A DNA stretch of 64,000 nt, from positions 3,130,907 through 3,194,906 of the forward strand of contig JAESUZ010002871.1 in the NCBI GenBank assembly GCA_017311185.1, given 5' to 3'. Of this stretch, positions 22,871 to 34,604 are shown piece by piece. Numbering within the stretch: position 1 is the stretch's first letter; every line of letters begins with the position of its first letter. This DNA comes from Proteles cristata cristata (taxonomy: Eukaryota > Chordata > Mammalia > Carnivora > Hyaenidae). The notes beneath the pieces are model-generated. The model had not been told where the DNA came from, made no database searches, and worked only from the letters and a program-made list of their open reading frames with translations. A program made the translations under genes and the position numbers.

Positions 22871-23907
22871 TACTGGTAGAGAAAATTAAAAACATTTTAT
22901 CTATCAATATGAAATATGTGATTGAATAATACTGTGAATAAACTATATTTTTACACTTTCAAGAGCCAGGAATGTTCTGAAATTTTGCCTTGCTCACAAG
23001 CTAAGATGTTAACATGCCAAGTATTATGCAGGATGGCAGAAGAAAAAGACAAGGTAAAAGAAAAAGAACCTGAATGCTCATAGCTCAGCAGGTAGGAAGT
23101 TTTATATATTTTTTTATGCCCTTTGCGCCTCAAGTCCCACAGGGTAATGTAACAGTGACTCAGATGGCTGGAGCTCATGAAGTGGGTTTGTGCCACTCAA
23201 GGAACCTGAGCTTGGAAACCCAAATCTTTTCTAATGAGTTACAAACTACCTTACCACTGCTCCAAGAGCAATATTTATACTGGACAGTAAACAAATTTGT
23301 TTTCTGCTCCTGAGGGGACATACCATCCAGACTGTTTGTTGTATAAATATAGCAGAAAAGACAAAGGTAGTCAGTGTCTGTTTGCAAGGTGTATAAAGTA
23401 TCTGAGAAATCAACGAAGAGAGGTCTCCCGACACACACCTTGGGACAAAACTTTTAAACACCAAATTTTAGAAGTGAATATTTTAAAACAATTTTGATTG
23501 TAATTTGTAGTTATCAAAGTTTTAATTTTAGCAAAATGTCAATTGAGTGTCATCATATTTTTCATTTTTTCACGTGGATAAGATTTGTATATGAGAAATA
23601 AGATATCTTAATAAACCTCCAACACATGAAAATTTCAGAGAATTATTCTGGTGCTGTATTTTAATTCAATAAAGGTATTCATAAAATGACATTTAGCTAT
23701 GTTTATATGTATCATCATCAACTAGACAAAGCTCATTTGAGCCTTGTTATAAAAAAACCCTGAATTTATTTCATGCACCAGCTTTCATTCAGGAAGATGT
23801 CTGTGTGAGTGTATATTCTTAAAATCAACAAAATGATGAAAAATAATAAAAACAAAGCAGTTTTTGTTCATGTATGCTAAAAACTGCTACACTACAATCT
23901 TTAAAAA
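22871..23907. other. Unique sequence
   Basis: No recognised element. 23070-23460 is less AT-rich, with overlapping open frames on both strands (for example 23074-23313 plus). It could be an old LTR with a TATAAATA motif at 23342, but I cannot assign it. Confidence 0.35.
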
Positions 23908-24070
23908 AAAAAAAGACTCTTTAATGCTGAGAACAAACTGAGGGCTGATAGGGGTGGGGAAGAGGGGAAGGAGGGTGATGTGCATGGAGGAGGGCACTTG
24001 TGGGGATAAGCACTGGGTGTTATATGGAAACCAACTTGACAATAAACTATTTAATAAATAAATAAAAATG
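23908..24070 (+). mobile_element. L1 3'-UTR-only insertion
   Basis: GCTGAGAACAAACTGAGGGC, G-rich tract, GGCACTTGTGGGGATAAGCACTGGG and AACTTGACAATAAACTATTTAATAAATAAATAAA. Only about the last 150 bp of the L1 were inserted, i.e. severe 5' truncation. Confidence 0.88.
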
Positions 24071-24103
24071 AAATGAATCAAAAAATTGTATTTCATTTGT
24101 GTT

Positions 24104-24240
24104 TTTACTTTTCAGAAATAGAGTGCAGGAGGGGCAGAGAGAGAATCCTAAGAAGGCTCCATACCCAATGACTGGGAATTCACAACCTGAACTGAAATCA
24201 AGAGTCACACACTTAAACAACTGAGCCACCCAGGCACCCC
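24104..24240 (-). mobile_element. SINE fragment, reverse
   Basis: Reversed SINE lacking most of the CT-rich part: AGGAGGGGCAGAGAGAGAATCC to GAGCCACCCAGGCACCCC. No TSD identified. Confidence 0.85.
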
Positions 24241-24594
24241 ATGCCACACTCCAATTTTTGAAAATTATCTACGATATAAAATTTAATTTCAACCAATTTG
24301 AAAGAACAATGTGGAAGACACACAGCTCTCTCACTTAGAAATGCAATACAGTGTTGTTATAAACATGTGGAGAAGATTCTGAAGGGCCCCCAAAAATAAC
24401 TTTTTGGAGAGGCAGGAATTGAGGAATGTTGGACTACACAAGAATGGAAAATCTGACTGCAACCTCCTGCCTCCTCTGGGGATTAATGGTGGCAGTGAGA
24501 AAGAGGACCAATGTTAAGCCTTCCAATGCAATTTCCCCACCATTAATCCAGTATTCCTATAAGAACAGGCAAGATACTAAGAGAACTCCCCCTT

Positions 24595-24610
24595 CTTTAA
24601 AATGTTTATT

Positions 24611-24658
<48 letters not shown>

Positions 24659-24804
24659 GAGGGGGCGTGGGGGGGGGAGCAAAGAGACAGGGAGACAGGT
24701 AATCCCAAGCAGGCTCTGTGCTGTTAGCCTTGAACTCACAAACTGTGCAAACAGGAAGTGAGCCAAAATCAGATGCTTAATCGATTGAGCCACCCAGTTG
24801 CCCT
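24595..24804 (-). mobile_element. SINE, reverse, with long (GA)n
   Basis: AAAATGTTTATTTTTGAGAGAG, then a GA run (24614-24657), then AGCAGGCTCTGTGCTG and GAGCCACCCAGTTGCCC. Imperfect TSD GAGAACTCC / GAGAAGTCC at 24581 and 24805. The GA run is an expansion of the element's own CT-rich part; open frames here are repeat translations. Confidence 0.93.
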
Positions 24805-25429
24805 GAGAAGTCCACTTTTTATTTAGATGAGAAACACATATGAGAAGAAAAATAAATATTGACATTTCAAATTAAATTTAGGTAACTCCTATTTCAAGAG
24901 AGTGACAAGTTTCACGTTACAAAAGGTGAATCAAAGAGTTCCTTAATAATGTCTCCTCTCAGAGAGCTACTTCCTTCTAATTTAATGGAGTGGACTTCTA
25001 ATGTAGAGATTTAAAAACTAAAAGAAGGCAAAACCAAAACTGTGATAATATAAATATCTTAGGCTTAAATATTTACTTTCTATCACCTAAACTTTCTAAT
25101 AATTGTGATGTTTTAATAGAATATTTATTTATATCCATCCTTCCATATAATACCATTTAGTTCAAGTTCTTCCATGTTAAAGTGTAAGGAAGTTCTAGAA
25201 TATTCTAGCAACATATATTTTTTGTGGAACTAGAAAATGGGAAAGTACCAAATCAAAGATGATTAGCAGTAATGATTTGTTAAAGGACTGTTACATCCAA
25301 TATACATGAAGAACATGATTTTGGTTAGGTAAAAGGAGACAAAAATAGTATTTTATTTCTCTTCAAGTTCATTAAAGAAAATATAGATATTTTTTATGAA
25401 AAAAAACAAAAATTAAAGTGATGATTCTT

Positions 25430-25548
25430 TCAATATTTATATTTTGGGAGTGCTCAAGTGGGGGAGGGACAGAGTTAGGAGGACAGAGGATCTTAAGTAA
25501 GCTCTGCACCGACAGGATGACAGCAGTGGGCCTGATGTGGGGCTTGTG
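25430..25548 (-). mobile_element. Old SINE fragment, reverse
   Basis: ATTTTGGGAGTGCTCAAGTG, GGGGGAGGGACAGAG, TCTTAAGTAAGCTCTGCACCG and CCTGATGTGGGGCTTG match the reversed SINE body; the head is missing. Confidence 0.7.
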
Positions 25549-25840
25549 TCAAAGTTCTTGCAAAAAGTATAGATACATTTAAATATAGAATTTTCAACTT
25601 GTGGTGATTATTATTCCAGAAACATAAATAATTATGAAAGTATTACAATATATTTTAAATTCTGAGTGAATCAATTCTGAGTGAAAAATAAAATAATTAG
25701 TTGGTAGTGAGGCGATGGGAGAAAGTAAGAGGACATCCTTTTATTATTCCAAGAGCATTAAGTAATGAACAATGATGTATATTTTTTTGAAGAACAATTT
25801 TCCAATGTGGCTCCATATGCCTCAAAACGTAATAATCTAC

Positions 25841-25894
25841 ACTGGGTGTTATATGGAAACCAACTTGACAATAAACTATTAATTTAAAAAAAAC
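25841..25894 (+). mobile_element. 54-bp L1 micro-insertion (3' terminus only)
   Basis: Only the last ~40 bp of the L1 3' UTR plus an A-rich tail (CTGGGTGTTATATGGAAACC, then AACTTGACAATAAACTATT). It is bounded by the exact 10-bp TSD AATAATCTAC at 25831-25840 and 25895-25904. Confidence 0.9.
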
Positions 25895-25904
25895 AATAAT
25901 CTAC

Positions 25905-26766
25905 CTCTAGAAATAAATACTATGACTATAATTGCATGACTGCAGAGATAGAAACTAAGCTGTCCACTGAAACATTCTTTGTTATAGCAAAATTCTGAAA
26001 ATAGTCTGTATGAAATTCTATGAAGGCATTTGGACAACTGAGTTAGGTATCTATCTGCTGAAGTGGAAAAATTACAAAATATATTGGGAAAATAGTTGAA
26101 AATGTGTGATCATAATCCCATTTATACCTGCAACTTATTTCAATAGGAACATTCTAATAAAAATATATACTCAACACATGCTATGTTTTTCCTTCTTATA
26201 CATCAACAGAATTGTAGTTGGGCATACAACGAGTCTTCTAGACTATTATTTCCCAGCTTTCATTGCAAATAAGTTTGGGCAGGTAATGATGTAATACAAT
26301 GGAATGTGATTTTACTTCTGAGGCTAGCCAGAAAGGATTTTGGAGCAATATCCTATGAAAATAATTAAACAAAACAAAAATGAAACAAACAACAGACAAA
26401 ACCTGAGAGGAATGGGGGAACAATGACTGAATGACCTCATGAAGCAGAGTTACTTCAACAAATCTGGATAGGTCTTATAACAAATTGATGGTTATAAAAG
26501 AGAGAAATACACATCTATATTAATGAAGCCAAAATATTTTGAGATCACTTTGTAAAAGCAGCTTAAATTTTCTCTAACAAAAGCAACTGAAAGTGAAGTT
26601 AAATTCCCTATTAAAATAAAGTAGGTAGGCTACTATGAATTAATATAGAATATAAACCACAGATTTTAATGTTTGAAACTGCAGAAAATAGAAATAGACA
26701 AAGCAAATATACACGAAAAAACAAAGAGGAGCCTACAGAAACACAACTGAGGAGATACTATTTAAC
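25905..26766. other. Unique sequence
   Basis: No element or gene recognised. Short open frames at 26106-26294 and 26238-26423 have no motif. Confidence 0.4.
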
Positions 26767-26782
26767 AAAATCTTTAGTTCTC

Positions 26783-27490
26783 CTTTTATCTATAATTGTG
26801 TCTTCTAATTCACATAATTCTATTCTCCTCTCGGACCCTTCAATCTGTACATTGGACACTTCCATTTTATTATGCATCTCATTTATAACATTTAATTCAT
26901 CACTTTTTCAAGCTCCATAGTCTTTGTAACAATAGTTTCTCTGATGTCTTCCATGCCTTTTTCAAGCCCTGTGGTTAATTTTATGACTATTGTTCTAAAT
27001 TCTTGTTCAGTTATGTTGCCTATATCTGTTTTGAGCAGATCTTTAGCTGTCATTTCTTCCTGGAATTTCTTTAGAGGAGTATTCTTCCATTTCATCATTT
27101 TGGTTAGCTTTCTGTCTCTTGTTAGTTTTAAAAGCTTGTTATGCACTCTGCACCTGTGAGTACTGCTGTATTAAAGAAGGCTCTTTGACTCTCTAGGGCC
27201 TGTCCATTCAGGAAATGTTCTTTGAATGGTGTCTCTTGGTCTCTCTTGTTGAGACTTTGGTTATTTTATTTCCCTACTCATAGTGGTATTTGGGACTCTC
27301 CACCATGTGTACTTTGGCTTGTTTCTTGAGATAGCCACTATAAGGTTTTCTCAGCAGACTTTGTATCCTTTTTCTCCTAAACTCCTGGATTCTGTAAGGG
27401 TTCCTATGGTTCAGGTCTTCTCCGTTTGAGAGATGGGGGTGAGTGAAATGTATGGAGCTCCCTACTTCTTTGCCATCTTGCCTCTTAGCC
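26783..27490 (-). mobile_element. L1 5'-end-only insertion (5' UTR + ORF1 start), reverse orientation
   Basis: Minus strand: starts at the L1 5' terminus type GAGGCAAGATGGC (27473-27485), continues through 5' UTR and into ORF1, and stops abruptly at 26783. An exact 16-bp TSD AAAATCTTTAGTTCTC flanks it (26767-26782 and 27491-27506). No long poly(A)/poly(T) at either end. An L1 insertion lacking all 3' sequence is the reverse of the usual 5' truncation. Confidence 0.85.
26892..27146 (-). pseudogene. L1 ORF1 N-terminal remnant
   Basis: The minus-strand frame encodes 84 residues. The part from MKWKNTPLKKFQEEMTAKDL through GNITEQEFRTIVIKLTTGLE and KGMEDIRETI matches the start of carnivore L1 ORF1p, the RNA-binding L1 coat protein with an N-terminal coiled coil. 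The frame ends before the RNA-recognition domain, so this cannot make a working ORF1p. Confidence 0.85.
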
Positions 27491-27721
27491 AAAATCTTTA
27501 GTTCTCAACAGAGCAAGCAAACACAGGTAAGTAAAGGCCCTGAGGAGAAGGAGTTCAGGCTTGGAAAAAAGGAGTACTCTCACATCTTGTGGACCTAGCC
27601 ATTCTAAAAGTGTGGTTTAAAATAATAGACATGTGCAAAACTGTGCCTTCATTTGGCAGTATTGTATACAACTGTCAAACACACAAAGACAACCTATATT
27701 CAAAACAACTTATTCTGATAT

Positions 27722-27931
27722 TTGGCTTTTGAGAGGGAGAGAGAGTGTGCACGCAAGAGCCAGTGGAAGTGGGGGAAAGGGAAGGGGAGAGGGAGAGAGA
27801 GAGAATCTTAAGCAGGCTGCAAGCCCAGCTCAGAGCCTGATGCAATGTGAGGCTTGGTCTCAAGGTATAAGATTATGACCTAAGCTGAAATAAAGTCAGA
27901 TGACTAACCAACTGAGCCACCCGGGTGCCCC
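27722..27931 (-). mobile_element. SINE, reverse
   Basis: GCTTTTGAGAGGGAGAGAGAG, AAGCAGGCTGCAAGCCCAG and GAGCCACCCGGGTGCCCC. Diverged; TSD not resolved. Confidence 0.88.
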
Positions 27932-29375
27932 TGGTTTATTTTAAGATACAAAGATAAGTGTAGACAAATTAGACTTCCCAATTTACTTATGTCTTTTATT
28001 AAATAGATCAGATTAAAATAATTTAATCCTCTTATTCTTAATTCCAAATTTCTGGGGAAGGGTGTCTAAACTCTCCAGTTTTGTTAAAAATACATGCCTG
28101 CACTAGGAGATAAACTTCCATAAGTCTCTTGTGTCTCTACATGTCAAGTACACAAAGACACTAACAACTTTTGTTATGTACTATCTTTACAAAGATGTTT
28201 GTCTCCTTCTAGAGTAAAGGGCAGAGTTGTTTGCTGTTGACCAGAGTCGCAGTGGGTAAGATAATGTTTCCCACCACGGGAAAAGCTGGGTATGTTTGCC
28301 AGAAGCTCCTTTATAAAAGATCGGAGTTTCCTAAACTTGCATTTTCCCAGGGGTGACACAAACCCACTGAATGTGCAGCATACACCTGATCTGTTATGCA
28401 TTGCAATATGGGACAGAAAGAATAGAACAACCAAATTAAACATGAAGGTCATGATATCTGCTGTACCACAAATTATCAAGTCCTTCATCGTTTATTCTGA
28501 ATACTACATATGTATTCAGAATAGTTAATCCATGAAGAGGGCAAAGATTATACACACACACAGACATAAACAATGCACCAAATGATCTTTCTACGTAGAC
28601 TTGGAAAAATACATAGGCTTAAGTATAATACTAAAAATACATATCTGGAAAAGTGATGAAAATCTGAACTATGATTATCCTTGAACATTAGGACTTTCCT
28701 TTATTGGGCTTATTTTTCCTGGGTCTTTCATAATGACATGTATCCATTTGTAACATTTTTCCATCTGAAAATATGAAATGCATATTCATTATGAAAGTGA
28801 TACTAATTGTCAGTGTTTTCAGAAATTTTAAAATTTAAGAAGGGTTTTCTTTGATAAATATGTAAACATATTTTAGGAATAACCTACTGGCTTTAAATAT
28901 TAATTTATTAATAATATTAATAATAATAATAATAATAATACTATATCAAGTTTAAAAATAACATTTGCTGGAATACAATATGAGTATTTTTCTATCCATT
29001 GTTAGTTATATGAAGGTAGTAATGTCATCTAATTTCTCCTTACTATTTTCTATGTTATAGATCTATAAATTTACCTATATTTTAAACATTTGTATAAATT
29101 TATATTCAAAAAGCTATGTAATTATTTTAAACAATATCTTTACTCACATGTATACCTCTAATAGGAAAGTCAGAAGATCATTTGCCATAAATCACTTTTA
29201 TATGTTTTTGGCACAGTAAATATACTAATGCTAGCACTGGATATAAATTGTGTAAACCATTGAAATCCAAAATGAGAAGCTAGACTGTATGAGCAAGCCA
29301 TTAGCTAGGTAAGAAAATGTGTCCTCCAGGGGAGGGATGAAGTAACATGTTGTTTGTATTAAAATGCAAGATACC
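27932..29375. other. Unique sequence with a (TAA)n run
   Basis: No gene or named element. A 104-codon minus frame at 28174-28488 has no recognisable motif. A TAA trinucleotide run occupies 28905-28941. Confidence 0.4.
28905..28941. repeat. (TAA)n microsatellite
   Basis: TTATTAATAATAT then eight TAA units. Confidence 0.92.
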
Positions 29376-29542
29376 CAGGCACCTTGGTGGCTCAGTTGGT
29401 TAAGCATCTGACTTTGGCTGAGGTCATGCTTTTGTAGTTCATGAGTTCAAGCCCGGTGTTGGGCTCTGTGCTGATAGCTCTGAGCCTGCTTCAGATTCTC
29501 TCTCTCTGTCTCTCTCTCTCCCCTCCCCCCTCAAAAATAAAC
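29376..29542 (+). mobile_element. SINE
   Basis: AGGCACCTTGGTGGCTCAG head, GGTTAAGCATCTGACTTTGG, CTGATAGCTCTGAGCCTG (internal shortening of the CAGAGCCTGGAGCC body), CT-rich part and AAAAATAAAC. Near-TSD AAGATACCC / TGATATACCC. Confidence 0.88.
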
Positions 29543-29939
29543 ATGATATACCCATTAATATGATAGACCATTTATTTTAACTTTGAAGCATGAAAATTAA
29601 TGTCATGAGCAACTGGTGATCTGGTTGGTGACTCTTTATTTAGGTTTATTATTGTTTTTAGGCTTATCTTTAAAATGTTTATAACCTACTGTTTTTGTGC
29701 CCTTCCGCTAAAACTCTAGGAATCCACTTGTGGTTTGTGAAAGTTTTTTCATACTCAGTACATCCAGAATTAGGATATTAGCTTTTTCAAGTATAAAGAA
29801 ATATAAAAATAAGAATATCTCGTAGGAGATACACTTCCAAAAGTAAATATTTCCTTTTGGAAAGTGTGTGTGTGGGAGGGGGAGGGAGATAAGCTAATAA
29901 ATATCTTATAAAAAGGGATATGAATATTCTGTTTTTTAA

Positions 29940-30148
29940 TTTTAAAAAAGTTATTTATGTATTTATTTTGAGAGAAACAGAGACAGTGTGAGTGGGAGAT
30001 GGGTAGAGAGGAAGAGAGAGAACAAACAGGCTCCACATTGTCAGCACAGAGCCCAACACAGGGCTTGAACACATGAAACCATGAAGATTATGACCTGAGC
30101 CAGAACTAAGAGTCTGACATTTAACTGACTGACCCATCGAGGCACCTC
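29940..30148 (-). mobile_element. SINE, reverse
   Basis: TTATTTATGTATTTATTTTGAG to ACTGACCCATCGAGGCACC. Near-TSD TATTCT at 29925-29930 and 30149-30154. Confidence 0.88.
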
Positions 30149-30149
30149 T

Positions 30150-30262
30150 ATTCTCTTTAATGATTAAATCCTCATTGCATACATGACAAATATTAGATAC
30201 AGAAAAATTAACTAGATTGCCCAAAGTTGGACAGCTAAGAATTGACTGGGTCAAAAATCCAA
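30150..30262 (+). mobile_element. MIR fragment
   Basis: ATCCTCATTGCATACATGAC, AATTAACTAGATTGCCCAAAG, GGACAGCTAAGAATTGACTGGG correspond to the MIR core and 3' part. Confidence 0.6.
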
Positions 30263-30284
30263 TCCATTATTTTACTACACCTAC

Positions 30285-31660
30285 AAAAACAAAATCAAAA
30301 TGGATTAAAGACTTGAATTAAGATGTGAAACTACAAAACTACTAGAAGAAAACAAAAGGTAAAAGCTTCTTGACATTGATCTTGGCAATGACTTTTGGAT
30401 TTTACACCAAAAACAAAGGCAACATAAGCAAAAACAAACAAGAGGGACTACATGAAATTAAAAAGCATCTGTTCCTCAAAGGAAATCATTAACAAAATGG
30501 GAAAACAATCTATAAAATTGGAGAAAATATTTGTAAACCACATATCAAATAAGGGGTTAATATATAAAATATATGAAGAATTCATATAAGTTAATAGCTA
30601 AAAAACAAAACACAAAATAATCCCCACACAAATAACCCAATTTAAAAATGGGTAAATGGCTTGCACAGACATTTTTCCAAAGATGATATATGGCCAACAT
30701 AGACATTTTCCCAAAGATGACATACAAATAGCCAACAGGTTCATCAAATAGTGTTCATCATCACTTATCATCGAGGAAATGCAAATTAAAACCACAATAT
30801 AACCTTATACCTGTAATGTCTATGTGTCTTGTCAGAAAGAAAAGAGGTAACAAATGCTGTCAAGGATGTGGAGTAAGGGGAATACCTGTACAGTAGGTGG
30901 GAATGTAAACTGGTGTAGTCACTAAGTTTCCTAAAAAAATTAAAGAATAATATACGATCTAGCAATCCCACTACTGGATATAAATCCAAAAGAAATTAGA
31001 CCATAATTGTCTTGAAGAAATATCAGCACTCTCATGTTCATTGAAGCATCATTCAGAATAGCCAAAATATAAAAAATACATTTTCTTGTTTTTGTTTACA
31101 AATGAATGGATACAGAACATGTGGTATATATACATGCAGGAATGCTGTTCAACCATGAGAAAAAGTAGGAGATCCCATCATTTAAGATAACATGAATAAA
31201 TCCAGAAGCAATATGCAAAGTGACAGAAGCCAGACAGAGAAAGACAATACTGCATGGTCAGTTACATGTGGAATCTTAAAAAAAAAAAAAAAAGTCAAAG
31301 TTAAAGAAACAGAGAGTAAAAAGAACTTTGATTTCCAGGGTCTGAAGGATGGGGGAAATGGGAGGTTGGTAAAAGGGAACAAACTTGCAGTTATAAAATG
31401 AGTAAATTCTAAAGATCTTATGTATAACATGATGGCTATCATTGATAATACTGTATTATATAACTGAAATTTGTTAAGATAGTAAAACTTAAAGGTTCCT
31501 ACCAAAAAAGAAGATATATGTGAGAAGTGATGATATGTTAAATAACCTGATGGTGAAATTGTTTCATAATATATATGTATGTCAAAACATCATATTGTAC
31601 ACTTTAAATATCTTACAATCTTGTCTGTTAATTATACCTCAATAAAGCTAAAAAATCTCC
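30285..31660 (+). mobile_element. Old L1, 3' half of ORF2 and 3' UTR
   Basis: The order follows L1 ORF2: AAAATGGATTAAAGACTTGAA, GGAAATGCAAATTAAAACCAC, GGTGGGAATGTAAACTGGTG, ATGGAACCGT-like region and AATGAATGGATA. A 3' UTR of L1MA/MB type follows (GTAAAACTTAAAGGTTCC, TACCTCAATAAAGCT). Multiple stops and indels. The segment 30666-30735 carries a local duplication of about 40 bp (ACATTTTTCCAAAGATGA / ACATTTTCCCAAAGATGA). Confidence 0.8.
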
Positions 31661-32510
31661 ATAAATCCATTATTCTGTTTATGTAGATATTTTTCACATG
31701 ATACTTCACGAAAGATATTGTCATATTTATACTAACCTAGTGTCTGCTCTTAAAACACATTATTTAAAATGCAAATATTTTTACTTTGCTCATACACATA
31801 AAGCAACATTTAATACAGAAAGTATATATGATTATATGTACAATATTTAAAATTGGACTAAACTTTGATTAAACAGAAAATATGACAAGTTTACTGGATG
31901 CAAAGTGAATTTAGAGAATAGCTTTTCTTGTATAATTCTATTCTATGTAATTACATACAAATAAAACACATATATACATATGTGTATTTCAAACAACATG
32001 ATTGCTTGAAGGACTTAATACTTGTTCCATAATATAAAGTCATAATAAAAATTTAATGGAAAATATCAGAGCATGTATTGGTAACTACTCATTATAATCT
32101 AAAGTAAGCAAACTTAATAGTATATCCATAGATGGCTTAATTTTGACTTGCTTTTTATCCTCTACAATCCAGAATTTATGCAGAAAGACACTGAAGTTAA
32201 GTTTTCCAGATATTCCTGAGAAATAGTGAATCAATTTTTAGAACTACTGAATTTTTTAAAAAATGGCTATGTTAGTTTATGAGTAAAAGATTATAACTGC
32301 AGAACTAATGGGTATGGACATTCTGGGCAATGAAATCTGAGCAGAATTTAACTATGCATAATCAAAAGTGAATCTGGAATTGTACAAATATGGTGCAGTT
32401 TTAATGGGAGAAAAATGAAGCTAGTAGTTGGAAAATGGGTTCAGTCCACTTCTCATTCTTCTGAAGAATCATTTCACTGTTACTAGCAACTTGCATTTAG
32501 AACTTAGTAG
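31661..32510. other. Unique AT-rich sequence
   Basis: Nothing recognisable on either strand. Confidence 0.45.
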
Positions 32511-32697
32511 TTATTGTGGCTCAGTTAGTTAAGCTTCTGATTCTTGATTTTGGCTCAGGGCGTGATCTCACGGTTCATGAATTTGAACCGTGCTTTGGGC
32601 TCTGCACTGACAGTGTGAAGCCTGCTTGAGAATCTCTCTGCCCCTCCCCACCAACTCCCCCCTCAAAGTAAATGAATAAACTTAAGGGGAAAAAAAA
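32511..32697 (+). mobile_element. Older carnivore SINE subfamily, 5' truncated
   Basis: Starts within the head (TGTGGCTCAGTTAGTTAAG), body CTCTGCACTGACAGTGTGAAGCC and tail AATGAATAAACTTAAG. Imperfect TSD GAACTTAGTA / GAATTTAGTA flanks it. Confidence 0.85.
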
Positions 32698-32714
32698 GAA
32701 TTTAGTACTGGTTA

Positions 32715-32930
32715 CATACAACTTGTTCTGTAGGCTTTCCAAAGATTCTCACTTAATTCTCAGTATAATCCTATGCAATGTGTATTATTATTTCTACTCA
32801 TTAAGCAGAAAACTAAGTGACAAAATGATTAAGTAGTTTGTCCAAAGTAAAAATCATATTGAATACACAAAAGAATTCAACCAAGGTGTTCTTGCTCTGT
32901 GACCCACACTCTTAACCATTAGTCTACATG
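32715..32930 (+). mobile_element. MIR
   Basis: TTCTCACTTAATTCTCAGTATAATCC, TATTATTATTTCTACTCATT, AGTAGTTTGTCCAAAGT and CACTCTTAACCATTA follow the MIR order closely. Confidence 0.8.
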
Positions 32931-33262
32931 ATATCTAGTCCTAGGTTTCATCCCTTTGCATTTAGCTAAACACAATGAGTGCATGTAAGCACTCAGAGGC
33001 ACACACCTGGATACCTTTTTGCTTTTGCTTTGTTTTTTTTCCAAATCAAATTCTTTTTGCTTGCAAAAAAGTTCCTGAAAAATATTACATACTTCATACT
33101 TAGCTGCATCTGTCCCTTTATAACCATCACCCAATATTATTATTACATGAAATATGTTAAGCTCTAGGTAAAATTTACACAAAGTTAAACAAAATTAGAT
33201 AAGACTTTGAAGTACTCACAGCTTCCCATTTTATACCCATCCTCTTTAATAAAAATTACACA

Positions 33263-33470
33263 GGGGGCACGTGGATGGCTCAGTCAGTTGAACATCTGAC
33301 TTCAGCTCAGGTCATGATCACAGTTCATGGTTTTGAGTCCTGGATCGGGCTCTGTGCTGACACCTCAGTGCCTGGAGCCTGCTTCAGATTCTGTGTCTCC
33401 TTCTCTCTCTACTCCTCCCCCACTCACACTCTGTCTCTTTCTCTCTTGCAAAAATAAGTATTAAAAAAGT
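33263..33470 (+). mobile_element. Felid-type SINE
   Basis: GGGGGCACGTGGATGGCTCAG head, GTGCCTGGAGCCTGCTTCAG body, CT-rich part and AAAAATAAGTATTAAAAAAG tail. TSD not clear. Confidence 0.9.
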
Positions 33471-33479
33471 TTTATTAAA

Positions 33480-34589
33480 AAATATATATGTTTGATTTGG
33501 TATATTCTGTTATGTTAATGGGGGTCATAAGTACACATGCTTAATTCAAAGAAGTTTATAAAAAACAAAATTGACATGGAGAAGAGTGCTGTGAGGCCTG
33601 TGAGACAGACAAGTAAAAGTTTTTGAGAAATTTGAGCAGAAAGAGGGGAGTGAATTTGAACAATTTTCATGCAATGCCAGTTTTGGAGAAAAAACAAATT
33701 AGTAAAACCAAGCTTCAGGGCATGATTCCCCCTATTCTGCCACTTTCAGAAAATCAATAGCAAAGATTTATAGGATTCTTCACGCTGCTCATGAATTGTA
33801 TTTATATTTCTTTAGCAGAAAAGACATGTTGTGATTGGTCACAAAGGGATCTCAACTTCACTGAGGCATAATGATGATGATTTAAAAAGAATCAAGCAAC
33901 ATTCAAAATACCAACTAATGAGATGTAAGAGAGTTCTGTGTTTAAAACTAATAGGCTGTCACTGAGCAGTAGTCTTGTATCACAAGGATGGGAGTTTGAA
34001 ATTGATCAAGAAAAAGAATACCACTTGTTCACATAGTTCCTTTTAGGATGTTGTTGGGGAGATCACCATTTACTTCTGGTTGCTCATTTTTCTGTGGAAC
34101 ATTTATACAGGTACACACTCAACAGGTCTTGGGGAATAGCTTGAGTTATGGTCAGGATGACTTATTTTATAGTTCAAAAGTAGCAGCCTGGTTTTCACTT
34201 TATGAAATAATATAGTTGCTGCCACTTCTAATAAACCTGAAAGTTACACAGGGATTTTGTGGACCTGATGTCCAAGGACGGAGAAAAAGTATCACCCTGA
34301 GAAATGTACTGGCAGATGGAAATACAGTGATTTCTGTAGAATATAGTTTTCTGACAAGGTCATCTCATCTCAGTAAGGCATGAATCAGCTGTTAATTCTT
34401 TACTTAAGACACTCCATTACTATTAAAAAGATATGGTTTACCTCACAATGGCACCAGTAATTGATTTACATGTAAATTGATAAAGGCTTTAAAACACCTA
34501 CTCCAAGCTAAAAACACCATTGTAATTTACTAGTTGAAATCAAAAACTCCTATCAGAACATAGAAAATACTCCTTTCTACTTCAAAGAT
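33480..34589. other. Unique sequence
   Basis: No element or gene recognised; 34020-34380 is somewhat less AT-rich and could be an unrecognised old repeat. Confidence 0.4.
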
Positions 34590-34604
34590 GGTTAACACTT
34601 TTTA

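Noticed and set aside
24426..24865. Open frames with ERERER or SLSLSL repeats
   Set aside because: They are translations of the (GA)n expansion in a SINE tail.
27473..27490. Start of a full-length L1
   Set aside because: The L1 5' terminus is real, but only about 700 bp follow before the TSD; no ORF2 or 3' UTR is attached.
28174..28488. 104-codon minus frame with a hydrophobic N-terminus
   Set aside because: No domain, no repeat context, and overlapping open frames on the other strand; chance ORF.
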